64,000 nucleotides of DNA from assembly GCA_003567005.1 (NCBI GenBank), contig PXBF01000068.1, positions 107,794-171,793 of the forward strand, given 5' to 3'. The notes under the pieces were generated by a model, which saw only the letters and a program-made list of their open reading frames with translations, had not been told where the DNA came from and searched no databases. The DNA comes from PVC group bacterium. GTDB taxonomy: Bacteria > Verrucomicrobiota > Kiritimatiellia > UBA8416. The position numbers and the translations under genes are program-made. Positions 1 to 8,027 of the stretch are shown in pieces (position 1 is the first letter of the stretch; each line of letters begins with the position of its first letter).

Positions 1-1
1 G

Positions 2-595
2 CGTAAATCTGGCATGTGCGTCCCGATTATCCGCCCCAAATCGTTTGTCGGGCCCGAACGCCTTGGCGTATTTGCCCTATTCTATGACTGGGCACGAGAT
101 GGGAAAAACTTCCCGATGATTGGAAATGGACATAACCGCTATCAATTGCTCGACGTAGAAGACCTCTGCGAAGCAACCTGGCTTTGCTTGACCAAAGACG
201 CAACTGTTGCAAACGACACGTTCAACATTGGCGCACGCGAATTCACAACCATGCGAGAGGATTACCAGGCTGTTCTCGATCACGCAGGACATGGTAAACG
301 CATTATCGGAACCCCTGCAAAACCCATTATTTGGATCCTGCGCATACTCGAAGCTATGCACCTATCACCCCTCTACAAATGGGTCTATGAAACCGCTTGC
401 GAAGATTCATTTGTAAGTATCGAGAAAGCCGAAAGACAGTTAGGCTTTACCCCCCAGTTTTCCAACAAACAAGCGCTCATTCGCAACTATGAGTGGTATC
501 TGGCCAACTTGCCGCAATTCGAAAATCGCAGCGGTATCTCCCACCGTGTGCCATGGAAACAAGGGATCCTGCGCTTCTTCAAAATCTTCTTCTAA
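2..595 (+). CDS. NAD-dependent epimerase/dehydratase family protein, C-terminal part (cut by window edge)
   Basis: The frame is open to the first bases, so the gene starts outside the window and its Rossmann N-terminus with the GxxGxxG motif is missing. What remains is the C-terminal half of an extended short-chain dehydrogenase/epimerase: RPKSFVGPERLGVF, then NRYQLLDVEDLCEA (the usual substrate-lobe strand before the 'DV.D...A' helix), then DTFNIGA. These are typical of UDP-sugar 4-epimerases and dTDP-glucose dehydratase-like enzymes. The natural substrate cannot be told from this half. It is followed after 13 bases by a methyltransferase on the same strand, so the two probably share a transcript, perhaps for surface polysaccharide or small-molecule modification. 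The family is secure, the reaction is not. Confidence 0.75.
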   Translation, partial: RKSGMCVPIIRPKSFVGPERLGVFALFYDWARDGKNFPMIGNGHNRYQLLDVEDLCEATWLCLTKDATVANDTFNIGAREFTTMREDYQAVLDHAGHGKRIIGTPAKPIIWILRILEAMHLSPLYKWVYETACEDSFVSIEKAERQLGFTPQFSNKQALIRNYEWYLANLPQFENRSGISHRVPWKQGILRFFKIFF

Positions 596-608
596 CGATA
601 ATCTGATC

Positions 609-1367
609 ATGACCACTGCCAAACAACCAAATCAAACGCTCCTGCTTTACTCCAAATATGCCAATTGGTGGCCTTTACTCTCCGCACCCGAAGAGTATGA
701 AGATGATGCTGCTGATTATCACCGCATCATACAAAAATATCATAATAATAATCCCAAAACCGTACTGGAGCTCGGTAGCGGTGGCGGGAATAACGCGTCT
801 TATCTGAAGGCGCATTACCAAATGACCCTGTGCGACCAATCCGAGGACATGCTTGCCGTTAGCCGCAAATTGAACCCCGAATGTGAACATATCCAGGGCG
901 ATATGCGCGCAATCCGCTTGAAATGCCAATTTGATGTCGTGTTCATTCAAGATGCAATCGGCTACATGTGTACCGAAGAGGATTTGAAGAAGGCTATGCA
1001 AACCGCATTCCTGCACTGCAAACCCGGCGGTGTCGCTCTCTTTATTCCCGATTACACAACCGAAACCTTCCGCCCCGCCACCTATCACGGCGGTCATGAC
1101 GGTAACGATGCAGCCATGCGTTTTCTGCAATGGGATCACGATCCGATTGTGAATGACGGACAATACCAGATCGACTTTGCCTACCTGTTTCGCTCCCCCA
1201 CCAGCAAAGAGCCTGAGGTTATTGGTGAAACGCATATTTGTGGATTATTCCCCAGAACGAACTGGCTGCAATGGCTGCAGGAAACCGGGTTCTACCCGAG
1301 CTCGGAAATCATTGAAACAGACGAACTCGAGCCCGGGTTGTACCGCGTATTCATTGGCAAAAAATAA
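609..1367 (+). CDS. Class I SAM-dependent methyltransferase
   Basis: A 252-residue protein with the Rossmann-type SAM fold. Motif I is VLELGSGGGNNASYL, the acidic ribose-binding position follows in LCDQSEDML, and motif II/III regions (DVVFIQDAIGYM, CKPGGVALFIPDY) follow in order. The C-terminal half contains a strand-rich insertion (YQIDFAYLF, ETHICGLF) that resembles methyltransferases acting on small molecules or sugars. The start at MTTAKQ was preferred over an upstream extension that would overlap the epimerase; no strong ribosome site is visible, consistent with coupling to the upstream gene 13 bases away. The substrate is unknown. Confidence 0.8.
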   Translation: MTTAKQPNQTLLLYSKYANWWPLLSAPEEYEDDAADYHRIIQKYHNNNPKTVLELGSGGGNNASYLKAHYQMTLCDQSEDMLAVSRKLNPECEHIQGDMRAIRLKCQFDVVFIQDAIGYMCTEEDLKKAMQTAFLHCKPGGVALFIPDYTTETFRPATYHGGHDGNDAAMRFLQWDHDPIVNDGQYQIDFAYLFRSPTSKEPEVIGETHICGLFPRTNWLQWLQETGFYPSSEIIETDELEPGLYRVFIGKK

Positions 1368-1385
1368 AACAGGCCGATTCCTATA

Positions 1386-1415
1386 TTGCGATAGAGCCCC
1401 TCTATCCTGTATGAT
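1386..1415 (+). promoter_or_regulatory. Candidate sigma70-type promoter of recN
   Basis: TTGCGA at 1386-1391 and TATGAT at 1410-1415, separated by 18 bases. The -10 box ends only 8 bases before the recN ATG at 1424 and no Shine-Dalgarno sequence lies between, so any transcript would be nearly leaderless. I see no SOS-type (LexA) operator here. Prediction only. Confidence 0.35.
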
Positions 1416-1423
1416 CCTACCTC

Positions 1424-3097
1424 ATGCTAACAAACCTACGTATCAAAAATCTTGCAGTGGTCGATGATGCAGCCGTCACTTTTACCAGTGGTCTAAATGT
1501 GATTACGGGAGAGACGGGCGCCGGCAAATCCATGCTGGCAGATGCCCTGCAGTTGATCTTAGGAGATCGTGCTGACAAATCATTGATTCGCACGGGAGCA
1601 GAGCAATCTCTCGCAGAAGCTGTTTTCTATTTACAACAAACAGATCAGATCGATGCTATTCTCACGGATGCAGGCCTAGAACCATCTACGGATGGCGAGC
1701 TGATCATAAGAAGAACCATTTCTACCAATGGGCCCAGTCGCGTGTTTATCAACGATACACCCGCATCGGTACAATTACTCCGTAAAATCGGTGATTTCCT
1801 CGTCGACATGCATGGACCTCATGAGCATCAATCCTTACTCAACGCCACCTTCCAACGAGAAATTCTCGATGCCTTTGGCAACCATGCCGCTCTACGGAAG
1901 GCGTATCGAAAACCATACGATACCCTACTCGAACTCGAAGCAGAGCGTAAATCTTATCATACATCCGATGGTGACACAGCCGCACAAATCGACCTACTCG
2001 ATTATCAGATCCATGAACTCGAGCAGGCAGATCTGGAAAATACCGATGAGGACGAGTTACTCGCCGAACATACCCGCATGGCAAATGCGGCAAGAATTAT
2101 CGAACTCTCGAATGGGATTACCCAGGCATTAACAGGCGATGAGCAAGCCGCTCTCTCGGCGATCATCATGGCGCGTAAAGCCGTGGCAGAACTCGCCACG
2201 CTCGTGCCGGAAGCAGAAGAGTGGCTCGAAACAATAGAATCGATCACCATCCAGACAAAAGATGTTTCTGAAGCGGTTGCCAGCATGCTGAACCGCATGG
2301 ATGTCAATCCGGAACGATTGCTTTGGCTTGAGGATCGGATGGCCTTACTGCAAAAACTCAAACGCAAATATGGTCGTACCATCGCAGATATGCAAACCTT
2401 TCTTGCTACCGCTATAGAAAGGCGCGAAAAACTCTCAGACCGGGAAGCAAGACTCGAGGAAATTGCAGGTGCCATTGACCGTACGCAAGAAGAATTGCAA
2501 AAACAAGCTACCGCACTAGGAAAAGCACGTGCAAAAAGTGCCGCTATGCTTGCGAAACAAGTGGAAAAACACTTATGCGACCTCGGTTTTCAACATGCAC
2601 GGTTCGAGATCCGCATCACGCCTGCCCATGCGCCCGGTCCCGAGGGCATGGATGTAATCGAATTCGGCTTTGCTCCCAACCCCGGTGAAAACATGCGCTC
2701 GCTAAAGGCGATCGCATCCAGCGGCGAGATATCACGTGTGATGCTCGCGTTAAAAGCCGTGCTTGCGCAGCACGACAAGGTACCCGTTCTCGTATTTGAT
2801 GAAATCGATGCAAACTTAGGTGGCGAAATGGGTAATGCGGTCGGCAAAAAACTTGCAACCGTAGCAGAAAGCCATCAAGTCCTGTGCATCACGCATTTAC
2901 CGCAAGTGGCCGTCTGCGGCACACACCACCTTGTCGTAAGTAAAAAAATCGTATCTGAGCGCACCAAAGTAGCGATTCATGAAGTACATGATGATACACG
3001 AGCTGAGGAAATCGCCCGTATGCTAGGTGGACGAGATTTGACGAGTGTAACACTTCGGCATGCAAAAGAACTCTTGCTACTCGCTACGGAAAAATAG
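1424..3097 (+). CDS. recN: DNA repair protein RecN
   Basis: A 557-residue SMC-like ATPase used in double-strand break repair; it associates with RecA-coated DNA in the cytoplasm. The N-terminus LTNLRIKNLAVVDDAAV leads to Walker A GETGAGKSMLADALQLILGDRAD, the hallmark of RecN. A long coiled-coil section covers roughly residues 150-380. The C-terminal half carries the signature SSGEISRVMLALKAVL and Walker B VPVLVFDEIDANLGGEMG, followed by CITHLPQVA. Length matches the family (about 550). It sits between an unrelated methyltransferase and a convergent lipoprotein gene, so it is probably its own transcription unit with a weak or leaderless start. Confidence 0.97.
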   Translation: MLTNLRIKNLAVVDDAAVTFTSGLNVITGETGAGKSMLADALQLILGDRADKSLIRTGAEQSLAEAVFYLQQTDQIDAILTDAGLEPSTDGELIIRRTISTNGPSRVFINDTPASVQLLRKIGDFLVDMHGPHEHQSLLNATFQREILDAFGNHAALRKAYRKPYDTLLELEAERKSYHTSDGDTAAQIDLLDYQIHELEQADLENTDEDELLAEHTRMANAARIIELSNGITQALTGDEQAALSAIIMARKAVAELATLVPEAEEWLETIESITIQTKDVSEAVASMLNRMDVNPERLLWLEDRMALLQKLKRKYGRTIADMQTFLATAIERREKLSDREARLEEIAGAIDRTQEELQKQATALGKARAKSAAMLAKQVEKHLCDLGFQHARFEIRITPAHAPGPEGMDVIEFGFAPNPGENMRSLKAIASSGEISRVMLALKAVLAQHDKVPVLVFDEIDANLGGEMGNAVGKKLATVAESHQVLCITHLPQVAVCGTHHLVVSKKIVSERTKVAIHEVHDDTRAEEIARMLGGRDLTSVTLRHAKELLLLATEK

Positions 3098-3125
3098 CCT
3101 CATTACACGATAAAATTGTCAATCC

Positions 3126-3281
3126 TCACTCGGAAAAACCAGGGATGTAGGGACTTCCCTCCCACCCCTGCGGTTCGTTCCAAGGTATATCGGTATCAGC
3201 GGGCACAGAATAACAGCCCGTTACGAAGCCTACTACTACTAGCAGGAGCAGTGTAACATAGAAATATTTACGTGTATCCAT
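3126..3281 (-). CDS. Small putative lipoprotein (51 residues)
   Basis: Reading the reverse strand from ATG at 3281 gives a 51-residue protein ending in TGA at 3126. It has a charged start (MDTRKYFY), a hydrophobic stretch of about 15 residues and a lipobox-like FVTGC, giving a mature peptide with lipidated Cys and only 29 residues: CYSVPADTDIPWNEPQGWEG followed by SPYIPGFSE. The mature part is Pro/Trp-rich and would be anchored in the envelope. The gene lies 14 bases after the stop of the coiled-coil membrane protein and is probably co-transcribed with it. No function is known to me. The signal-plus-lipobox pattern in so short a frame makes chance unlikely. Confidence 0.7.
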   Translation of the reverse strand: MDTRKYFYVTLLLLVVVGFVTGCYSVPADTDIPWNEPQGWEGSPYIPGFSE

Positions 3282-3295
3282 ACACCTAGGGCTGT

Positions 3296-4414
3296 TTACT
3301 GATAAACAACGATATCACCAGGACGTACATTCTCTTGATGCCAGTCCACTTGTATATCACCAATCGCTAAATTCTGATCCCGATTGATCTGAACCAGTCG
3401 AACTTTCGTGATAAACGAACGTCTATCTTCATCTCTGCGCTCAACGTACAAATCAACCAACGGTAACCGACCTTCAACAGATGCTTCAATCAATTCGTCC
3501 ATAAATACATCCGTCAACTCGATAACCACGAACATGAAATCATGATCGGCCGATACAATTGTCCCCTTATCGCCCACATCAATGTCAATCCGAGCAGCCC
3601 CTGTTGGTACATCGCCCGTTGGATCAGCTGGCCCCATACCTTCAAGCTCAGCAACACGATCACGCAATGTATCCACTAACTCTTCTAGATCCTGATTACG
3701 AACCTGAAGGGTATCATTCTCCTCACGCATGACCAGTTGCTCTTGTTCCATATCGTCGATGCGCAAATTCAGCTCGCGAATGTTCTCATTCGCCTGCGAA
3801 AGCTCGCGTCGGGCGTTTTCTGCTGACGCACGATGCTCATCACGCTCAGCCGAAACCTCTTGCACCGTTGCTTTTTCCGAGCGTAGGTCATTGCGAAGAT
3901 CATTGTAATCTTCAATGATGGATACAAGTTCCTCACGCAACATGCGTAACTGCTGGCGTGTCGCTGTCAAGGTATTGTATTGATCTCCAGCACGCGTGAT
4001 CAAATCATCAATAACACCCTGCATGGTTCCAGGCCCATCCGTAATACGCGTACCTTGCGCATCAATGCGGTATAATGTCATTAAATCTTGCCGCATATCA
4101 GATAAATCCATCAGCGTGCGATCTACTTCTTCCAGTTCAGGCTGATAATTTCTCCAAAAGTTCTCCGTCCGAGGTGATGGCTCAGGCTCTGCCGTAATAG
4201 GAGAAATATCACGCTCGGGATATGTCGGTGCAACGGCAGGCGGTTCCGGCGCATCAGTCTCCAGCGTACGCGCTACTCGCACGATTCCCCTATGCATTGT
4301 CTCAACACGCGCACGAAGCACTTCTCTTCGATTAAAGAGCATGTGCGCCATTACAAGTGCCACTACCGACGAAAGCAAGAGAATGATAACCAACACCCGC
4401 AACAACTTACCCAT
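3296..4414 (-). CDS. Membrane-anchored coiled-coil protein of unknown function
   Basis: A 372-residue protein with one N-terminal transmembrane segment (MGKLLRVLVIILLLSSVVAL), a Pro-rich linker at about 65-95, a long heptad-rich coiled coil at about 150-265 (LSQANENIRELNLRIDDMEQ) and a compact C-terminal domain beginning near GDKGTIVSADHDFMFVVIEL. Start ATG at 4414 was chosen because GGAGG lies 7 bases upstream and the membrane segment follows at once; the frame extends 44 codons further upstream without support. The topology implies most of the protein is periplasmic. The 51-residue lipoprotein gene follows within 14 bases, suggesting a small envelope module. I do not recognise the family. 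Confidence 0.75.
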   Translation of the reverse strand: MGKLLRVLVIILLLSSVVALVMAHMLFNRREVLRARVETMHRGIVRVARTLETDAPEPPAVAPTYPERDISPITAEPEPSPRTENFWRNYQPELEEVDRTLMDLSDMRQDLMTLYRIDAQGTRITDGPGTMQGVIDDLITRAGDQYNTLTATRQQLRMLREELVSIIEDYNDLRNDLRSEKATVQEVSAERDEHRASAENARRELSQANENIRELNLRIDDMEQEQLVMREENDTLQVRNQDLEELVDTLRDRVAELEGMGPADPTGDVPTGAARIDIDVGDKGTIVSADHDFMFVVIELTDVFMDELIEASVEGRLPLVDLYVERRDEDRRSFITKVRLVQINRDQNLAIGDIQVDWHQENVRPGDIVVYQ

Positions 4415-4757
4415 GACTAAGCCTCCAAATCCATACCCAAAAAAATTTACACTTGAGGATAACACAAGTTGTAAGACTGTTTCAGATTCGCCCAAACAGG
4501 CTAAACTGTCAAACTTTTTAGCGCAAATAAAAGACTTTGCATGCAATTTATTTTATCCGAAGCACTAAAGACGCTGTGATTCGCGCCTCTATGCCACGTA
4601 AAACAGGCCATCATAGCTCTCTTAATGAGACATGTAGACCTCTTCGTCGTTAGCATAATACATTCGACAGCCCCCTTGTAACATGACTATCATGGACTTG
4701 TAAGTGACGCCGTCATCGATTACTTGAGCATGCATGCTCACACTGGGGAGGTTTATC
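4415..4757. other. Divergent intergenic region, 343 bases, no gene seen
   Basis: It separates the coiled-coil gene (leftward) from the receiver gene (rightward). A perfect TTGACA read leftward lies at 4507-4512, but the matching -10 is weak. Two GCATGC-centred palindromes occur: TTGCATGCAA near 4536-4545 and a longer one at 4725-4740. No credible small coding frame was found on either strand. Confidence 0.5.
4725..4740. promoter_or_regulatory. 16-base perfect palindrome, candidate operator
   Basis: TGAGCATGCATGCTCA is its own reverse complement and ends 17 bases before the ATG of the receiver gene, just ahead of the GGGGAGG ribosome site. The position fits a repressor operator or a 5'-UTR hairpin. 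The sequence is certain, the role is inferred. Confidence 0.4.
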
Positions 4758-5165
4758 ATGCAACCAACCATACTGATTCTCGACGACGATCCCAGTATTC
4801 AAAAGACGATGACGCATTCCCTGTCTTCCCATCATTATGCTGTCACCTGCGCCTCAACAGCAAATGAAGCTCTCGTATGCCTACAACACAATACGTTTGA
4901 CCTTGTGCTGGTTGATTATGCCCTGACAGAGCATGATGGATTATGGTTCCTGCGACATGCACGCATTCCGCAAGACACCAAAATCATTCTGATTACAGGG
5001 TATGCAAGCCGAGAACTTATTATGAATATGTTCTCTCTCGGCATTTCAGGATATCTGATTAAACCCATCGACGAGGAAATGCTTTTACACAATATTCAGT
5101 ATTATTTGAAACCAACCGTTACTTGTGAATCCGATGATACGGCTGATGCGCCCGAACACGGATAA
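4758..5165 (+). CDS. Single-domain response regulator (receiver only)
   Basis: A 135-residue CheY-like receiver protein. The acidic pair is in LILDDDP (residues 8-11), the phospho-acceptor is Asp53 in LVLVDYAL, Thr80 lies in LITGYAS and Lys102 in YLIKPI, so all switch residues are present. There is no output domain, so it probably acts by protein-protein contact. Start ATG at 4758 follows GGGGAGG with good spacing; an upstream in-frame ATG lacks a ribosome site. The last 47 bases overlap the convergent metallophosphatase gene. No cognate kinase is adjacent, but kinases occur at 53.7-62 kb. Confidence 0.88.
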   Translation: MQPTILILDDDPSIQKTMTHSLSSHHYAVTCASTANEALVCLQHNTFDLVLVDYALTEHDGLWFLRHARIPQDTKIILITGYASRELIMNMFSLGISGYLIKPIDEEMLLHNIQYYLKPTVTCESDDTADAPEHG

Positions 5166-5790
5166 ACGTCCTTTCCGGCAAGATGAGCGCAGAAAGCATC
5201 CCACCATAGACGCAACCTGTATCAAGCCCAATCACTCGATCACGCTGCATGCCGCCTAATGCTGCCCAATGACCGAACACTACCGTGCGCTTCCCTCGAT
5301 AGTATTCATACCACGGTGGATTTTCAGGGTTAAGCAAATCATCCCCAACACCATCCCACGTGCGAATGGTTGTCAGTACCCAAGGATCCGTCTCGGAAGG
5401 ATGCTGCCCAGGGGCCAAGCCAGCATGTACCAGCATATAATTACCCAAATCTAACCAAAAGGGCCACTTTCGTACGCAACGGACAAACGCAGGAAGCGCG
5501 CTCCCAAAATCACGTTCTAAATCAGATAGATATTTCGCGTGTCGATGATGATCCCCATCTACTAATTGCAACATGCTCCATTCATGATTACCCATAATGG
5601 ATTCGCCCTGCACCCTGCAAAATAATTCCCAAACGCGCTTGCTATCAGGGCCCTTGTTGATTAAATCACCAATAAAGATGACTCTATCGCGTCCCACTAC
5701 AACATGTGCCTCGCGAAGAAGTTGCGCAAGCTCCAGATAACAACCGTGAACATCACCCACAATAATTGTGCGCCCACTTGATTTACGCAT
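5119..5790 (-). CDS. Calcineurin-like metallophosphoesterase (PP1/ApaH-like)
   Basis: A 223-residue protein with the complete metallophosphatase motif set: GDVHG near the start, FIGDLINKGPDS, GNHEW, LVHAGLAPG and VVFGHWA. These supply the two-metal site. The arrangement resembles bacterial PP1-like phosphatases and diadenosine tetraphosphatases; the substrate (phosphoprotein or dinucleotide) cannot be decided. It begins 30 bases after the stop of rpiB-glyA on the same strand and likely belongs to that transcript. The 3' end runs 47 bases into the oppositely oriented receiver gene, a tail-to-tail overlap. Confidence 0.88.
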   Translation of the reverse strand: MRKSSGRTIIVGDVHGCYLELAQLLREAHVVVGRDRVIFIGDLINKGPDSKRVWELFCRVQGESIMGNHEWSMLQLVDGDHHRHAKYLSDLERDFGSALPAFVRCVRKWPFWLDLGNYMLVHAGLAPGQHPSETDPWVLTTIRTWDGVGDDLLNPENPPWYEYYRGKRTVVFGHWAALGGMQRDRVIGLDTGCVYGGMLSALILPERTFIRVRAHQPYHRIHK

Positions 5791-5820
5791 CGCAACCCCG
5801 CGAGACTGGGATACTCGTAT

Positions 5821-7515
5821 TTATGCTTCCTGCATAGCCGGAAACTGCGAACACAAGTCCTCGACCGCATACCGAATCGATTGGATCAATGCAGTGTCTT
5901 CAGGTGCCCGTATCACAGCATGAATCCAATTGGCAATATGACGCATTTCATCGGGTCCCATTCCTCGAGATGTTACCCCCGGCGTTCCAATACGAATGCC
6001 TGACGTCACGAACGGACTCCGCGTATCAAAAGGTATCGCATTCTTATTCACAATAATACCTGCCTGATCCAGCGCCTGCGCGACTGCTTTCCCTGTTGTG
6101 CCATGCGCACCCACATCAACCAAAATCAAATGGTTGTCCGTCCCCCCCGAAACCAGCCTCACTCCTTGCGCTGTAAAAGAAGCTGCCATCGCCTTCGCAT
6201 TATCCACTACGCTGTGAGCATAGGCGGCAAAGGAAGGCTGTTGCGCTTCATGGAAACAAATCGCCTTTGCTGCAATTACATGCTCGAGCGGCCCACCTTG
6301 CAAACCGGGAAACACCGCCTTGTCAATCGTGGCTCCGTACTCTTTCCGACATAAAATCATGCCACTTCGTGGACCGCGCAACGTTTTGTGCGTCGTAGTC
6401 GTTACAAAGGCAGCATGCGGAACCGGACTCGGATGAGCACCACCTGCAACAAGACCAGCGATATGCGCCATATCAACCAGTAATGCGGCGCCAACATCAT
6501 CGGCGATATCCCGGAAACGTTCAAAAGGTAGAACGCGAGAATAGGCACTCGCCCCGGCAACAAGTAATGCTGGTTTATGTTCTCGTGCAAGCTTTGCAAG
6601 CGCATCAAAATCAATAAAACCAGTATCCTCGCAAACGCCATAAGGAACAACATGGTATAGCTGGCCGCTGAAATTAACGGGAGAACCATGCGTTAAATGC
6701 CCCCCATGCGCCAGATCCATGGCTAGAATCGTATCTCCGGGTTTCAGCATAGAATGATATACAGCCATATTAGCAGAACTGCCGCAGTGCGGCTGTACAT
6801 TTGCGTGCTCTGCACCAAACAAATTGCTAGCACGTTCTATTGCCAGATTTTCTACAATATCAACGTACTCGCATCCACTATACCAACGCTTTCCCGGATA
6901 ACCTTCCGCGTACTTGTTGGTCATAATACAACCTTGTGCTTGCCGCACCGCACGACTGACCCCGTTTTCCGACGCAATCAGGTTCAGCGTCTTACGCTGA
7001 CGCTCAGCTTCAAGACGAATATTCTCATATACGGAAGGATCCCCTTGCCGGATCGAGTCAGTGTCCATCGCAAACGCGGCAGATCGTGTTTGTTTCGACA
7101 ATCGCCTGACATGCCGTTCCTCACCGGTAAAAGACATGCTCGACCAAGAAGCAAGGATGGCCCTGGCCTCATCTGGTGTGGATAACTTTGCTCCTAACAC
7201 GAGAACATTTGCATCATTATGCTTGCGCGCCATTTCCGCCATTTTGGGCGTGGTGCATAACGCCGCTCGTAAATACGGATACCGGTTGGCCGACATGGAC
7301 ATGCCAATGCCTGTTGTACACACCAATATGCCTTCATCGATTTCCTTGCGCTCGATTCCCTGCGCAACAAGCCCAGCGTAATCCGTGTAGTCAACCGAAC
7401 CATCACTCGCCTTACTACCATAATCCACGACAGTATATTGTTCCCGTTGCAATTGTTCGGCCAAAACCTCTTTCAGAGCAACCCCGCCATGATCTGCTGC
7501 TATACCTACCCGCAT
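5821..7515 (-). CDS. rpiB-glyA: Fusion of ribose-5-phosphate isomerase B and serine hydroxymethyltransferase
   Basis: One uninterrupted 564-residue frame holds two enzymes. Residues 1 to about 140 are Rpi[12 protein letters not shown] (sugar/phosphate site), [14 protein letters not shown] (catalytic Cys loop) and [12 protein letters not shown]. Residues from about 155 on are [31 protein letters not shown], the PLP-lysine segment [15 protein letters not shown] and LQGGPLEH. RpiB interconverts ribose-5- and ribulose-5-phosphate; SHMT makes glycine and methylene-THF from serine. The linker is short. ATG at 7515 follows GGAG at good spacing. Upstream lie the phosphatase and purD. In Bacillus subtilis the separate genes ywlE, rpiB and glyA lie close together in the same order, so the fusion extends a known neighbourhood. 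Confidence 0.95.
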   Translation of the reverse strand: MRVGIAADHGGVALKEVLAEQLQREQYTVVDYGSKASDGSVDYTDYAGLVAQGIERKEIDEGILVCTTGIGMSMSANRYPYLRAALCTTPKMAEMARKHNDANVLVLGAKLSTPDEARAILASWSSMSFTGEERHVRRLSKQTRSAAFAMDTDSIRQGDPSVYENIRLEAERQRKTLNLIASENGVSRAVRQAQGCIMTNKYAEGYPGKRWYSGCEYVDIVENLAIERASNLFGAEHANVQPHCGSSANMAVYHSMLKPGDTILAMDLAHGGHLTHGSPVNFSGQLYHVVPYGVCEDTGFIDFDALAKLAREHKPALLVAGASAYSRVLPFERFRDIADDVGAALLVDMAHIAGLVAGGAHPSPVPHAAFVTTTTHKTLRGPRSGMILCRKEYGATIDKAVFPGLQGGPLEHVIAAKAICFHEAQQPSFAAYAHSVVDNAKAMAASFTAQGVRLVSGGTDNHLILVDVGAHGTTGKAVAQALDQAGIIVNKNAIPFDTRSPFVTSGIRIGTPGVTSRGMGPDEMRHIANWIHAVIRAPEDTALIQSIRYAVEDLCSQFPAMQEA

Positions 7516-7562
7516 CGATTTTTCTCCTTTCCTTAAACAAAAAACATACGGTCTCAAGAAGC

Positions 7563-8027
7563 CTATGCTTGTGACGCATGCAAATAATCCGATAAACCTG
7601 GCAAAGCTCCTCGTATTGCATCCCGAACATAACGATACACATCGAAAGACAATCCAATAGGATCAATCAAATCCAACTCTGAAGCCTGTGATTGGAACGG
7701 CAACAAAAGAATCGCTTTATGCGCAGCAGATGGATACAGCTCCAATATCTGCGCGCGATGCCCCCTGGTCATCACAACAAGCAAATCCGCAGTCGATGCC
7801 ATCTGCGGGATAACGGGCTGGCTTCTGTGCGGTGTCAGGTCGATGCCGCATTCATCGAGAGCTTTGATGGCAAAACGACTGGCGGGAATCCCATAACTGG
7901 CAGCAACCCCCGCAGAGCAAACACGCCAATTCTCGTGATCCGCAAGGAACATATCGCGAAACAAATATTCAGCCATCGGACTACGACAAATATTACCCGT
8001 GCATACAAACACCAAATCTCGCATCAT
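7563..8027 (-). CDS. Low-molecular-weight protein phosphatase (Ile-type, tyrosine-specific by motif)
   Basis: A 154-residue cytoplasmic phosphatase. The P-loop [16 protein letters not shown] contains the nucleophilic Cys and the Arg; the general-acid Asp-Pro appears late in DLIDPIG. In the arginine phosphatase YwlE the position after CTGN is Thr, while tyrosine phosphatases have Ile; here it is Ile, which predicts phosphotyrosine specificity. The ATG at 8027 overlaps the purD stop (ATGA), with GGAGG just upstream inside purD, so translation is coupled. An ATG three bases later is an alternative. It lies between purD and rpiB-glyA. Confidence 0.9.
   Translation of the reverse strand: MMRDLVFVCTGNICRSPMAEYLFRDMFLADHENWRVCSAGVAASYGIPASRFAIKALDECGIDLTPHRSQPVIPQMASTADLLVVMTRGHRAQILELYPSAAHKAILLLPFQSQASELDLIDPIGLSFDVYRYVRDAIRGALPGLSDYLHASQA

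Noticed and set aside
489..608. Forty-codon N-terminal extension of the first methyltransferase
   Set aside because: It runs inside the epimerase gene in another frame and does not resemble the family start.
5119..5165. Frameshift or misassembly at the 47-base tail overlap
   Set aside because: Both proteins have complete motifs well before the overlap, so a genuine convergent overlap is the simpler explanation.
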